A stretch of 64,000 bases of DNA. Source: Bryobacter sp. (lineage in GTDB: Bacteria > Acidobacteriota > Terriglobia > Bryobacterales > Bryobacteraceae). The stretch lies in assembly GCA_022843625.1 (NCBI GenBank), contig JALHNH010000032.1, positions 1 to 64,000 of the forward strand, written 5' to 3'. The translations under genes and the position numbers were made by a program. The notes below the pieces were generated by a model that saw only the letters and a list, made by a program, of their open reading frames with translations, was not told the DNA's origin and did no database searches. Numbering within the stretch: position 1 is the stretch's first letter; every line of letters starts with the position of its first letter. Shown here piece by piece: positions 15,581 to 24,984 of the stretch.

Positions 15581-17083
15581 ATGGACGTACTACGACGAGA
15601 AGGGCAAAAAGTGTCCTCGCCGTTGTCCCGCCGAATTTTGATCGTCGCCTGCACCTTAGCCCTGGTTGCAGTGGCTGCCCATGTTGCAGTGGCACTGTGG
15701 GCCCAAAGCGAGTTCACGCAACCTGAAGGCATCGTAGCCACACACGCGTTTACGCTCGCGACAGAAGGCATTCTTTACTACGACCTCAAAGACTACCCAC
15801 TCACCATCTGCGCGTATATGCCGCTCATCTACGGGATGATTGCGGGCATGTTCAAGATTGGCGTTCCGCTTCTACTGGCGGGCCGCCTGATCAACATCGT
15901 CGCGATGGCCACCATTTTCTTTCTCATTTGGAAACTTTTGCTTCTTTATACCAACGACCGGCGTTGCGGGTGGACGGGGCTGGCTCTGGCTGGAATTGCG
16001 CAACTGCTTGTGGGATGGGGAGTGATCGGGAGGGCCGACGTGCCAGCGATCGCACTTAGCCTCGCGGCTTTTTATCTCTATGCAAGGCACTCAGTGCTTG
16101 GGGAGGAAGGGCTGGACATAGCTGCTGCCCTCTCTGTGCTTGGGCTTCTGTTTAAACAAACTGCGCTGGCAGCTCCTGCAGCTATCTTTCTGCTTCTGGC
16201 GTTTTCAAGCCCCAAAAGAGCACTGCGCTTCGGTCTGCTGGTAGGTGGAGTAGGAGGCGCCATCGTATTGGGCTTTAACGCGATGCTCAATGGTCGCTTC
16301 TTCTTCAATACGGTTAGTTCCAACCTCAATCCCTTTGCTCTCTTCAAGCTTCAACTCCACTTCGAGTACATGCTGGCAACACTTTCACCGCTAGTTGTGA
16401 TTTCAGCACTGGGGGCCAGGCATGTTTTTGCAACCCGCGGCAGAGACTCGCTTGTTTATCTATTGGCGGCTTTTGCCATCCTTCTGGCAACGGCTTGTAA
16501 ACTTGGCTCCGACTTTAACTATCAGATTGAGACGGCGATTCTGCTCATCGTTTGCAGTTGCCTTTCCTTACACAGTCTCAACTTCTTTGACCTTTACTCC
16601 AGGGGGAGCAAGAGCTGGGTTACGATGCTGATTCTTCCACTGGCTGTATTTGCGGTGCAAAATCTGAGAATCTCCACCACAGCACTACTGGAACGAATCG
16701 AGGGAGAACAGAAATTCCGGATGCAGCTCAAAGAGCTGGAACCCTTCTTTGCCAAGCCAGGTCAGGTGCTTTCAGCCGACTCAAATTCGCTCGTCCACTT
16801 CCAGCGCAGAATCGAAGTAGAGCCTCTGATCTACCGCTGGCTGGTGGATGCTGGACAGTTGAGTGACAAACGGGTGCTTGAAGACATTCGAGATGGCAAA
16901 TTCCAATCGATCCTTCTCTTCGAAGATGCCTTCGGACCGGAAAACTCAGACCCTGAATTCCCGCGCCTGCCCAAGAGTCATATGGATATGATTCGTTCCC
17001 ACTATCGATTGATCAAGCGGCTGCCGGGGGCTTATCCTTTTGATCTTTTTGCCTATCAGGCCATCACTTACCCGAAGCACTGA
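15581..17083 (+). CDS. Polytopic membrane glycosyltransferase-like protein (PMT/ArnT-like)
   Basis: 500 residues. About ten hydrophobic segments fill residues 20-370, followed by a soluble C-terminal domain of about 120 residues. The layout (first helix, then an acidic loop QPEGIVATHAFTLATEGIL with an ATEG-YYDLKDYP region, then helices) resembles GT-C glycosyltransferases that use lipid-linked sugars. No firm catalytic DD/DE motif was found, so the assignment is tentative. Single gene after the groEL terminator; its 3' end overlaps the convergent GntR gene by 20 bases. Confidence 0.6.
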   Translation: MDVLRREGQKVSSPLSRRILIVACTLALVAVAAHVAVALWAQSEFTQPEGIVATHAFTLATEGILYYDLKDYPLTICAYMPLIYGMIAGMFKIGVPLLLAGRLINIVAMATIFFLIWKLLLLYTNDRRCGWTGLALAGIAQLLVGWGVIGRADVPAIALSLAAFYLYARHSVLGEEGLDIAAALSVLGLLFKQTALAAPAAIFLLLAFSSPKRALRFGLLVGGVGGAIVLGFNAMLNGRFFFNTVSSNLNPFALFKLQLHFEYMLATLSPLVVISALGARHVFATRGRDSLVYLLAAFAILLATACKLGSDFNYQIETAILLIVCSCLSLHSLNFFDLYSRGSKSWVTMLILPLAVFAVQNLRISTTALLERIEGEQKFRMQLKELEPFFAKPGQVLSADSNSLVHFQRRIEVEPLIYRWLVDAGQLSDKRVLEDIRDGKFQSILLFEDAFGPENSDPEFPRLPKSHMDMIRSHYRLIKRLPGAYPFDLFAYQAITYPKH

Positions 17084-17741
17084 CACTTTCAACTTCAGCG
17101 AGAGACCGCCTCAGGTGGGCTTCAAGAAAGCCTGCGGCAGCTTCTGCATCACGCCTCTGGCAGGCCTTGAGAATCTGCCTGTGCTCTCGCAGGCAGTCTG
17201 GCCCGTAGCTCTCCGGTGAAAGATAGAGGAAGTAAAAGCGATTCACACTGCCGCGGAGATTATCGATCAAGGTGAGCGTGCGCGACTGTTTGCAGGGAGC
17301 ATAAAGTGCGGCATGAAATGCTTGATCGATTCGTGACCAATCCGCCCGGTTTGCGACGCTCTCCAGGTGAGTTAGAAGGCTCGAACACAACTCAAATTCC
17401 TGCTTTGTGAAATTCGGAACGGCCAGTCGCAGGGCATAGGTTTCGAGCAGGATTCGGAGTTCGAAGACTTCACGTAATTCTTCAACACCCGGATTCGATA
17501 CAAATGCACCACGATTCGGGTAGAGGTCGACCAGACCCTCCCCCTGCAATTGACGCAAAGCGTCACGAACGGGAATGCGGCTGATCCCAAACTTTATGGC
17601 GAGCTCTTCCTGCTGCAATTGCTGCCCCGGCAGCAATTCATTTCGATAAATCGCATCTCTAATGTACTCGGCAACGACTTCAGGGGCGGTCCGATACTTC
17701 AATTGCGGCGTGGCAATTCGTTCAGGCATTGCTTCTATCAT
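17064..17741 (-). CDS. GntR-family transcriptional regulator, FCD (FadR) subfamily
   Basis: 225 residues; start at 17741, or at ATG 17729 (MPERIATPQ). The N-terminal winged HTH (residues 20-80) shows LLPGQQLQQEELAIKFGISRIPVRDALRQLQGEGLV as two adjoining motifs. The C-terminal all-helical FCD ligand domain has RILLETYALRLA and the metal-type histidines in FHAALYA and EHRQIL. It probably represses the divergent EamA transporter and itself through the perfect palindrome at 17755-17772; ligands of this family are organic acids and sugar acids. Confidence 0.92.
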   Translation of the reverse strand: MIEAMPERIATPQLKYRTAPEVVAEYIRDAIYRNELLPGQQLQQEELAIKFGISRIPVRDALRQLQGEGLVDLYPNRGAFVSNPGVEELREVFELRILLETYALRLAVPNFTKQEFELCSSLLTHLESVANRADWSRIDQAFHAALYAPCKQSRTLTLIDNLRGSVNRFYFLYLSPESYGPDCLREHRQILKACQRRDAEAAAGFLEAHLRRSLAEVESVSASGK

Positions 17742-17754
17742 AGCTTGCTGGATA

Positions 17755-17772
17755 TTGTATACATGTATACAA
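17755..17772. promoter_or_regulatory. Perfect palindromic operator, probable GntR site
   Basis: TTGTATACATGTATACAA is a perfect 18-base dyad, of the ATTGTATACAAT type bound by FCD-family GntR repressors. It lies between the divergent GntR (start 17741) and EamA (start 17789) genes and covers the -35 box of the transporter promoter, so repressor binding would block RNA polymerase. Confidence 0.85.
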
Positions 17773-17783
17773 TCTGGTATGCT
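17755..17783 (+). promoter_or_regulatory. Sigma70-type promoter of the EamA transporter
   Basis: TTGTAT, 17 bases, TATGCT. The predicted transcription start falls at about 17789-17791, on the ATG itself, so the mRNA would be leaderless. The -35 box lies inside the operator palindrome. Confidence 0.6.
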
Positions 17784-17788
17784 GAATC

Positions 17789-18655
17789 ATGCACAATCGT
17801 GGAGCCCTCGTCTCGCTTTCGATCGCACTGGTTTTGTGGTCGCTTACCTTTCCGCTCATCCGGGCAATGATGGGTGCAGTCCCACTGGAAGTGATCCTCA
17901 CGTTACGCTTTGGCATTGCCGCCATGATCCTGATTGCGATGTGGCTGTGGAAGGGCAAAGAACTTCCGCGCGGCCGAGATTTTTGGCTCACGGCATTTAG
18001 CGGCTTCTGCTGTGTCACTGGTTACCAGCTTTTCTCGACTCACGGGATCAAGACAGTGAGTTCGGGTCCAGCCAGTGTGCTGGTCGACACAATGCCCATC
18101 TTTGCCACAGTGCTTTCAGTATTTATCCTCAAGCATCGCCCCAAGTGGCGCACCTGGACCGGCCTCGGTGTCGCCCTGAGCGGCGCAGCATTAATCGCGA
18201 TGGGTGAATCGGGCGGGCGCCTGGAATGGAATCTCGGCGTCGGACTACTGCTGATGGCGGCGTTGATTTTCAGCATGGGCACCATCGCTCAAAAGCCCCT
18301 GATGAAGCGTTATGACTCACTCGGCATCACCGCAATCAGTTTTTCAGCCGGGGCACTCGCGATGATCCCCTTTGCGCCAAACCTCATCGTTTCCACCCAA
18401 CAGGTAGCGCTTCGACACCTGGTCACAATCGCATTTCTTGCGGCAGGGCCAGGCGCTCTCGCCTATGGCCTCTGGGGTCATGCCCTAAGTAAACTGCCCG
18501 TAGCCAAAGCATCAGCATCGCTGCTGCTGATTGGCCCGCTGACTTTCCTCGTAGCCTGGATTTTCTTCAACGAAATCCCCGCCGCGATCAGCATTCTCGG
18601 TGCGACGGTAGCATGCGCCGGTGTCTGGCTGGTACACTCTGACGAACACGCCTGA
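17789..18655 (+). CDS. EamA/DMT-superfamily transporter
   Basis: 288 residues with ten hydrophobic helices in two EamA repeats (about 5-135 and 150-285). Helix 1 begins at residue 5 (GALVSLSIALVLWSLTFPLIRAMM), so the ATG at 17789 is needed for a full first helix. No ribosome site precedes it, in keeping with a leaderless transcript. These carriers export amino acids or other metabolites; the cargo is unknown. Regulated, by inference, by the divergent GntR. The DUF3291 gene follows after one base. Confidence 0.9.
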   Translation: MHNRGALVSLSIALVLWSLTFPLIRAMMGAVPLEVILTLRFGIAAMILIAMWLWKGKELPRGRDFWLTAFSGFCCVTGYQLFSTHGIKTVSSGPASVLVDTMPIFATVLSVFILKHRPKWRTWTGLGVALSGAALIAMGESGGRLEWNLGVGLLLMAALIFSMGTIAQKPLMKRYDSLGITAISFSAGALAMIPFAPNLIVSTQQVALRHLVTIAFLAAGPGALAYGLWGHALSKLPVAKASASLLLIGPLTFLVAWIFFNEIPAAISILGATVACAGVWLVHSDEHA

Positions 18656-18656
18656 T

Positions 18657-19091
18657 ATGCACCTTGCTCAACTCAATGTCGCCCGCATGCTGGGCCCTAT
18701 TGATGGCGAGATCATGCGTCCCTTCGTCGAATTACTCGCACCCGTAAACGCGATTGCCGAAGCCAGCAAGGGATTTGTGTGGCGGGACCAGACCCCGGCA
18801 GGCGACAACACGGCGGTCAAAGTGAACGATGACCCCATGTTGATTGTAAATTTCTCGGTCTGGGAATCACCGGCAGATTTGGAAGTCTTCGTTTATCAAG
18901 GGCTCCACAAGTCCACACTCAGCCGGCGCAAGGAATGGTTTGAACTTCCGAAGATTTCGCACTACGTCCTGTGGTGGATTCAAGAAGGATCGATCCCTGC
19001 GCTGCCAGAAGCGGTCGAGCGTCTCGAATACTTGCGCACGAACGGCGAAAGCGATCATGCCTTCACCTTCCGTTTCCTCAAACGCGGCTAG
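18657..19091 (+). CDS. DUF3291 domain protein
   Basis: 144 residues from ATG 18657, one base after the EamA stop. Typical family sequence: HLAQLNVARMLGPIDG at the start, then FVWRDQ and VNFSVWES, then HYVLWWIQEG. The fold is a small ferredoxin-like/ABM-type (monooxygenase-like) domain; no function is established. Probably cotranscribed with the EamA transporter and thus under GntR control. The TAG stop overlaps the convergent moaA stop in CTAG. Confidence 0.85.
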   Translation: MHLAQLNVARMLGPIDGEIMRPFVELLAPVNAIAEASKGFVWRDQTPAGDNTAVKVNDDPMLIVNFSVWESPADLEVFVYQGLHKSTLSRRKEWFELPKISHYVLWWIQEGSIPALPEAVERLEYLRTNGESDHAFTFRFLKRG

Positions 19092-20080
19092 CCGCCGATT
19101 GCGTACATGGGCCGCGGTGGAGGCACAAACTGTGTGGCCCCAATCTCATGGCCAATCCACTTGCGCATGAGATTTTCGCGGATCGCAGCCGCGACACCGG
19201 CATCATCTCCAGCCCTGAGCAGCGCACGCACGTCCATCTCTTCAACCGCAAAGAGGCAGTACCGCAGCTTGCCGTCAGAGGTGAGACGGATGCGGTTGCA
19301 GTTCAGGCAAAACGGCTTGCTCACGCTTGCGATGAAGCCGATGTTCCCTTTGCCGTCACGATAACGGAACTCTGTAGCGGGGGCACGTTCATCCTGATCG
19401 GGAACAACATCGAGTTCGCCAAATTCAGCCCGCAACCGCTCGAGCATCTGGTCCATAGTCAGCACCTGAGTCTTGTCCCAGAGGCCTTGACTATCGAGCG
19501 GCATGAACTCGATGAAACGAACCTCGATTCCTCGCTCGCGACCAAAGCGGGCCATCGGGAGAATGTCGGCTTCAGTTACGCCTTTTACCGCCACCGCGTT
19601 CAGCTTGATCGGCCCAAAGCCTAGTGACTGAGCAATGTCAATCCCTTCGAGAACACGCGGCAGCTCGTCGCGCCGGGTGATCTCGCGGAACCTTTCGCGA
19701 TCGAGAGTGTCAAGGTGAACATTCAGACGGCGCAAGCCCGCATCATAGAGAGCCTTGGCCTGAGCGCCCAGCAGCACAGCGTTGGTAGTGAGGGCTATGT
19801 CTTCGATGCCTTCAATTTCAGTAAGCATCGCAATCAGCTTGTGAAGGTCTTTTCGTGCCAGTGGTTCGCCACCGGTGATGCGCAGCTTGCGTACACCCAG
19901 ACCAACAGCCACGCGAGTAAATCTGGCCATCTCCTCGAAACTGAGAATCTCCTGTTTCGGAGCATACTGACCGCCTTCTTCAGGCATGCAGTAAAAGCAG
20001 CGGATATTGCAACGGTCTGTAACGCTAATCCGGAGATTGTCGTGCAAACGACCGAAGCGATCGACAAGTGGTGCTTGCAC
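19088..20080 (-). CDS. moaA: GTP 3',8-cyclase MoaA
   Basis: 330 residues. The radical-SAM cluster CNIRCFYCMP (Cys about 23, 27, 30) and the second cluster in CLNCNRIRLTSDGKLRYCLF (about 255-274) are both intact, as is the C-terminal Gly-Gly that is required for activity. It converts GTP to 3',8-cyclo-GTP in the first step of molybdenum cofactor synthesis, with MoaC as partner (not in this window). Cytoplasmic, oxygen-sensitive. 12 bases downstream of nadA on the same strand; both encode Fe-S enzymes. Confidence 0.97.
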   Translation of the reverse strand: MQAPLVDRFGRLHDNLRISVTDRCNIRCFYCMPEEGGQYAPKQEILSFEEMARFTRVAVGLGVRKLRITGGEPLARKDLHKLIAMLTEIEGIEDIALTTNAVLLGAQAKALYDAGLRRLNVHLDTLDRERFREITRRDELPRVLEGIDIAQSLGFGPIKLNAVAVKGVTEADILPMARFGRERGIEVRFIEFMPLDSQGLWDKTQVLTMDQMLERLRAEFGELDVVPDQDERAPATEFRYRDGKGNIGFIASVSKPFCLNCNRIRLTSDGKLRYCLFAVEEMDVRALLRAGDDAGVAAAIRENLMRKWIGHEIGATQFVPPPRPMYAIGG

Positions 20081-20092
20081 GAGGTCCTTTCC

Positions 20093-21028
20093 CTATAGCG
20101 CGAGCATGCGCTCGATCGGCAGTCTGGCACGATCCATGATCGAAGCAGGCAATTCCAGGCGTGGCTCCAGTGTTTCGAGGCAGTCCCGCAACTTCTCAAG
20201 CGTATTCATCCGCATGTAAGGACACTCGCTGCAATTGCAATTTTCGTTCGGGACAAAGTAGAACTTCTTGGACGGCGCGCCCTTTTCAAGCGAATGTCGC
20301 ACACCACTCTCGGTCATGATGATCCACTCAGGCACGTCGCTCTTGACGCAATGCTCGATCAGCGCCGATGTGGAGCCAATATAATCGGCCATTGCCAGCA
20401 CCTCTGCAGGGCATTCCGGGTGAGCCGCCACCAATGCCGTAGGATGCTCAAGTCTCGCTGCAGTCAATTTCCGGGCGGCGAAGGTGGCATGAACGATACA
20501 GGCACCCTGCCAAATCTTCATATTTTGCCGACCCGTCTGCTGTTTCACATAATTGCCCAGGTTGATGTCCGGGCAGAAGAGAATTGGCTTATCGGCGGGA
20601 ATCGAATTCACCACCTGCACGGCATTGCGTGAAGTACAGATAATGTCGCTCTCAGACTTCACGGCAGCAGAGGTATTGATGTAGCTAACGATGACGTGAT
20701 CAGGGTAGCGCTGTTTGAATGCTCTCACCTGATCGGCAGGGCAGCTATCTACCAGGCTGCATCCTGCATTCTTGTCAGGCACAACAACGATGCGTTCGGG
20801 GTTGAGCAGCTTGGCTGTTTCAGCCATAAACCAGACGCCACAGAACACAATCACTTCGCCTTCAAATTGTTTGGCTTTGCGGGCGAGTTCAAGGCTGTCA
20901 CCGATGACATCAGCCAGCTCCTGAATCTCAGATTCCTGATAGTGATGGGCCAGGATGATCGCTTTACGTTGCTTTTTGAGAGCAAGGATCTCTTCGGCAA
21001 TAGAAGTATGAATGGATACGGCAGGCAT
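20093..21028 (-). CDS. nadA: Quinolinate synthase NadA
   Basis: 311 residues. HHYQESEIQELADVIGDSLELARKA (in parts), VFCGVWFMAETAKLL with a cluster Cys, HPECPAEV, and a C-terminal NENCNCSECPYM supply the three conserved cysteines of the [4Fe-4S] cluster. It condenses iminoaspartate with dihydroxyacetone phosphate to quinolinate in NAD synthesis. nadB and nadC are not in this window. Cotranscribed with moaA by spacing. Confidence 0.97.
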   Translation of the reverse strand: MPAVSIHTSIAEEILALKKQRKAIILAHHYQESEIQELADVIGDSLELARKAKQFEGEVIVFCGVWFMAETAKLLNPERIVVVPDKNAGCSLVDSCPADQVRAFKQRYPDHVIVSYINTSAAVKSESDIICTSRNAVQVVNSIPADKPILFCPDINLGNYVKQQTGRQNMKIWQGACIVHATFAARKLTAARLEHPTALVAAHPECPAEVLAMADYIGSTSALIEHCVKSDVPEWIIMTESGVRHSLEKGAPSKKFYFVPNENCNCSECPYMRMNTLEKLRDCLETLEPRLELPASIMDRARLPIERMLAL

Positions 21029-21084
21029 GGATGGCTGACTAGGCTGACAAAAGCCTTTCTAGCCTTAAGTGTAGCCTACCGGAA

Positions 21085-21651
21085 TTAACCGGCGATGCCT
21101 TTACGGCGGGGCTGGGGGGAATCCATCGACAGCAACTTGGCGGATCCGCTGGGCATGGAAGAAACCGGGACTGCACCACCTGCGCCGGCCAATTGCGGGA
21201 TCGCCGAAGCCGGGCCATCGCCAGACATGCTGCGCGCGCTAAACACGCTGCAGGCCTTAGCCAGTTTTTGCAGATCGCCACCGTCTTCCACAACCATTTC
21301 GTGTTCAACCCAATTGCTGAGGGGGATGTTACGAAAAAAGAGGCGTTCCTGAAGCACCATCGATTTGCGGTTGAGAAAAAGGCTCTTGCTCTCGCGAGAA
21401 TAGTGTCTTTCTTCGACGCGGAAATCGGCCAGAAAGTCATCGAGAGCCTGACGGCGGGCGCGTTCTTCCGTCGCCTTGATCGTTTCTTCTAAAGTTTTGG
21501 CATGGGTTGCAATCGCAGCCCGGGCCTCGGCCATAGTCTCACGTTCTTTGGAAATCGCTACTTCCAGCTTCGACTGCATGATGAAGTAGGCCAGCAAAGC
21601 CGACCCGGCAGCTACAAACAAAGGCAAAAACAACCAGAGCATTGCGTCCAT
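21085..21651 (-). CDS. Membrane-anchored coiled-coil protein, hypothetical
   Basis: 188 residues. One N-terminal helix (LWLFLPLFVAAGSALLAYFIM, residues 5-25) is followed by a coiled coil of about 45 residues (ISKERETMAEARAAIATHAK and on), then a conserved-looking part with RVEERHYSRESK, LFFRNIPLSNWVEHEMVVEDGG, and a Gly/Ser/Pro-rich tail. I do not recognise a named family. It lies between nadA and the glycosyltransferase remnant on the same strand. Confidence 0.65.
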   Translation of the reverse strand: MDAMLWLFLPLFVAAGSALLAYFIMQSKLEVAISKERETMAEARAAIATHAKTLEETIKATEERARRQALDDFLADFRVEERHYSRESKSLFLNRKSMVLQERLFFRNIPLSNWVEHEMVVEDGGDLQKLAKACSVFSARSMSGDGPASAIPQLAGAGGAVPVSSMPSGSAKLLSMDSPQPRRKGIAG

Positions 21652-21696
21652 CTATGATGATCCTCAAGGAGAAGATCGGATCAACGCGCTAAATCT

Positions 21697-22499
21697 TTAT
21701 AGTCCATCCACCTTAGAACCGCCTAAGAGTTTTCCCGCAAGTCCTAGACGAAATGAAAAGAATGCTTTGGCCGTTTGAGCCAGCCAGAATCCGAAGCCTG
21801 CCATGAATCCATAGTTTTTTGAATAGAAGGCACTCAGGCCATTCATCCGGTCGGCTTCATCCATTTCGGGACTGATCATCTCGAGGGGGGCCCGTTCCCT
21901 TGGCAGCGACAGATCCTGCAATACATGAATTCGCTTGCCCGCTTCCCGCATCTTGTAGAACAGTTCAAGGTCGCCATAGTATTGGCCATATTTGTCGGGC
22001 AGATAGTTCATGCTCACCAGAGCCAGCTTGGGCAATAACACCGGCTGATCAAAGGGATATTCAGTGCCCTTGACCAGAGTGCTATCGCCTGGCTTGGGCA
22101 ACGCAAAGAAGTCTCCTGCAGGGCAGACGGCCCGGCTTGCGGATCGGCCTCAAGCGCACTCAGCATCTGCTGTATGGAATCCGGCCCCACCTGACAACCA
22201 TTGGGAAGGAGCAAAAGATACTCTCCCTTGGCAGTGCGTGTGGCGATGTTTACCGCCTTGGTCCAACCAAAGTTATGAGGCAACCTGAGGATCGTGATCC
22301 CCTCAAACTCATCATCCAGACGAGCGCTTCCATCGCGACTGCCGCAGTCGACAACCAGCACCTCACTCAACTCCGGCTCAGAGCGGGCCGCAAGAGCACT
22401 CAACGTTGGCCGCAAGAGCTGGCATTGGTGCTGGGAAACAATAATAATCGAAACGCGTGTTGCCCGGACTTCGGGCGATTCCTGTACGGGTGATTCCAT
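21697..22499 (-). pseudogene. Family 2 glycosyltransferase, broken by a single-base frameshift
   Basis: Two overlapping minus-strand frames make one protein. 22499 down to about 22134 encodes the N-terminal GT-A half (VSIIIVSQHQCQLLRPTLSA, VLVVDCGSRDGS, NFGWTKAVN and GEYLLLLPNG). After DPQAG the homologous reading jumps to the other frame (AVCPAGDFFALPKPGDS) and continues to 21697. One missing G in the GCCGGGCCGTC run at about 22130-22134 explains it. Restored length is about 267 residues. No slippery heptamer is present, so programmed shifting is unlikely; a real mutation or a sequencing error is more likely. Confidence 0.8.
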
Positions 22500-22521
22500 C
22501 CAGATTCAAGGATACCCCGCA

Positions 22522-24957
22522 CTAGCGCTTGAGAATTGTTCCGCGGGGATCGAGCAGCACCTTTGGGGGCACGGCGCCAGTCACGGGAATCTCGAGAATG
22601 TCGTCTTCCGGGCCGCTCCGCATCCACCGGATCGACTTCTGCCCGCGTGGCAATTGAATCTCCACCGGTACATCGAGCGCGAAGTCTTCAGGCACCAGCG
22701 TTTGCTTCAACCGCAACTCCAGCACCTTGCGTGGGGCAACCCCCTTTACCGTAGCCGTCAACTCAAGATGGGGAATTCCGGTGCCATAGACCCACGTCTC
22801 AAAGAAATTCACCAGTTCTCGATCAGGCGCATCCTTGGGTAGCATTGACGCAGCAGCCCGTCGCAAATCCTCAGAGGTCATGGCCTTGCCAGCATAGTCT
22901 TTCGTCAATTGTGCCAGCATCTTGAAAAAGGCGGGATCCCCAAGTCGGTTTCGCAACATGTGCAGGACCCAGGTGCTCTTCCCATAGTTGACCGCATGCC
23001 AGGCAGCCGGGTCGGAATAACGCAAGCGCATCCCAAAAACAAGTGGCCCGGCGGATTCCAGACTCTTGCCGTCTTTGCCCTCAAAAATTAGCCGGCGCTT
23101 GTACTCTTCAAGCACGGTCTCAAGCGGCTTGAAACCGCGCCGCTTCTCAAGGTACAGCAGGGCCGAATAGTTGGCAAAGGCCTCCCCCAGCCATTCATCA
23201 CGATAGTTTTCAAAGCCTACATGGTTGCCCCACCATTGGTGCGCCAACTCGTGTGCTTCCAGAATCTCGCGGAAGTACCGGCCCTGCCATTCCGCTCTTT
23301 CTGCGGCAGGCAGATTCCGGTCTTCCAGATAGGCAAGCGTCGACAGATAAAGAAAGCCGGGGAAACCTTGTCCGAAGGCACCCGGGATGGGCGCAGCCAC
23401 TACACGAGACAAAGGCGGTGGCCCAAAAAGCGAGCTGAAGAACTGCATCGCTCCCGCAATCTCTTCCGCCATGGAAGGCATGCGCGACAGAGGATCAGCC
23501 GGAGGAGAAGGCGAGTTCATCACAACGGGAAAATCAAGCCGCCGCCGCTGCCCCGGCGCAGGTGGAGGTGAAACCATGATCTGCGCAGGACGGCTCGTCA
23601 ACGCACTCTCCAGTGTCTTGTTTGCGTATACCTCAACCTCAAAGCCGCCACGCTTGACCGAAGTCGATTCAAAGGCACCGAGATTGAAGCCAAAGAGCCG
23701 CAGCGGCTGATCCACCTTGCAGGTGGTGAGTTTGTTGTCGCCCTTCGTAGTTTCCTTGCGTTCCCCGGGACAGACAAGCGTAAGCAGTTTGGAGTGCTCA
23801 AAGCTCGCCTCAAAAGGCGCTGCCTGAAACTGCATTTGCGGAAACCAGCTTGCCCGTGTCGCAAGATATAGAACTCCATTGCCGGCGCGGAAGAATATAT
23901 TACCTTCTTCTTCAATCTCCAGCACTCCTGTCTCACCCAACTTCAGCGGCTGAGCCGGTTGCAGAAGCAGACCTTCAGAATCCCCGTTCCTCAGCAGGTT
24001 GGCCCGCAATGCATCGCGTTGGAATACTTCAACAGGCTCCCCATTCCACCGCGCAGACTTGACTCTCAGCCGCGGGGAAAGGTCCACCGGCAACACACTC
24101 AGGTCGTTTTGGTTCGAACGCAAAGTCATGCGAATGGTGGCACTAAATTGCAAATCCTCGGCTATCGCAGCCTTCACCTCAAATCGCTCAATCTTCGCTA
24201 CAGGGCCCGGCACCACGCGAGGCTGATTCCTCTTGGGTTCAAAATGAGCCCAGAAGTTATAGCGATTGCGGCTCTCAAGATTCTCTAGCTGACCAACCAG
24301 CAATTCTTCCCGGCCTCGAGGATCAAAATAAATATCGAAATTGCCGAGCTTGCGTCCCGATAATGCCGCAAAGAAACACCCCCTGCCAGGACCACCGCCA
24401 TTGCTGAGGTCTTCAAGCAGGCGTGTTTCAAGGCTATCGCTGAGATTGCGAACCACATCGTTCCATTTCTCCGCAACCAGCACTCCGCGCTCGGGGCTAC
24501 GTTTTGCCGTCTCACTTCGGTTGAGCTCTTCCATCCACTTCTCGCCAGTACCGTCGGTGAACAGAAAGACCGCTGCATGAAAGTGTTCGGCAAGATTCGG
24601 TTCCCCGGTAAAACTCGCCAGAGAACGCCGCTCCATCCGGTTGGGCGGGATCAGAAGTATCTCGGCATCCTCAAGCTCTTCGCTGGCAACGAACACGGCA
24701 CCCGTGCGAATGCCATTCACGGGCTTACGGAAAATCAACACCCCTTCAGTCAAAAAGAGCCGGACTTCATTGCGGCGATAAGCGAAATCGCGGACACGAA
24801 AACACGCCTCAGGATCAAGACTGGCCTCCCTAAGAACCCGGCTCAAATCACCCAATTTGAGGCGGGAGGCAGGAGCAGATACCTGGCTGAAAAGGGCCGG
24901 GCATATAAGGGCCACGCAGAGAAGCATCAAAAACACGAAAACGCGATTCCATCTCAC
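22522..24957 (-). CDS. M1-family metallopeptidase, secreted
   Basis: 811 residues with signal peptide (VFVFLMLLCVALICPALFSQ). The zinc motif HELAHQWWG (near residue 567) and the third ligand Glu in WLGEAFANYSALLYLE about 20 residues later are intact. A long N-terminal region of about 270 residues precedes the aminopeptidase-N-type beta domain (VKAAIAEDLQFSATIRMTL). The classical GAMEN is not obvious, so substrate preference is uncertain. Exported peptidase; 22 bases upstream of the glycosyltransferase remnant. Confidence 0.9.
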   Translation of the reverse strand: MRWNRVFVFLMLLCVALICPALFSQVSAPASRLKLGDLSRVLREASLDPEACFRVRDFAYRRNEVRLFLTEGVLIFRKPVNGIRTGAVFVASEELEDAEILLIPPNRMERRSLASFTGEPNLAEHFHAAVFLFTDGTGEKWMEELNRSETAKRSPERGVLVAEKWNDVVRNLSDSLETRLLEDLSNGGGPGRGCFFAALSGRKLGNFDIYFDPRGREELLVGQLENLESRNRYNFWAHFEPKRNQPRVVPGPVAKIERFEVKAAIAEDLQFSATIRMTLRSNQNDLSVLPVDLSPRLRVKSARWNGEPVEVFQRDALRANLLRNGDSEGLLLQPAQPLKLGETGVLEIEEEGNIFFRAGNGVLYLATRASWFPQMQFQAAPFEASFEHSKLLTLVCPGERKETTKGDNKLTTCKVDQPLRLFGFNLGAFESTSVKRGGFEVEVYANKTLESALTSRPAQIMVSPPPAPGQRRRLDFPVVMNSPSPPADPLSRMPSMAEEIAGAMQFFSSLFGPPPLSRVVAAPIPGAFGQGFPGFLYLSTLAYLEDRNLPAAERAEWQGRYFREILEAHELAHQWWGNHVGFENYRDEWLGEAFANYSALLYLEKRRGFKPLETVLEEYKRRLIFEGKDGKSLESAGPLVFGMRLRYSDPAAWHAVNYGKSTWVLHMLRNRLGDPAFFKMLAQLTKDYAGKAMTSEDLRRAAASMLPKDAPDRELVNFFETWVYGTGIPHLELTATVKGVAPRKVLELRLKQTLVPEDFALDVPVEIQLPRGQKSIRWMRSGPEDDILEIPVTGAVPPKVLLDPRGTILKR

Positions 24958-24984
24958 GTTCTCAGTTTAGCCTTCAGTTTCTAT

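Noticed and set aside
22125..22140. Programmed -1 frameshifting in the glycosyltransferase
   Set aside because: The frame change would need a -1 slip, but no slippery heptamer or downstream structure is apparent; a lost base explains it better.
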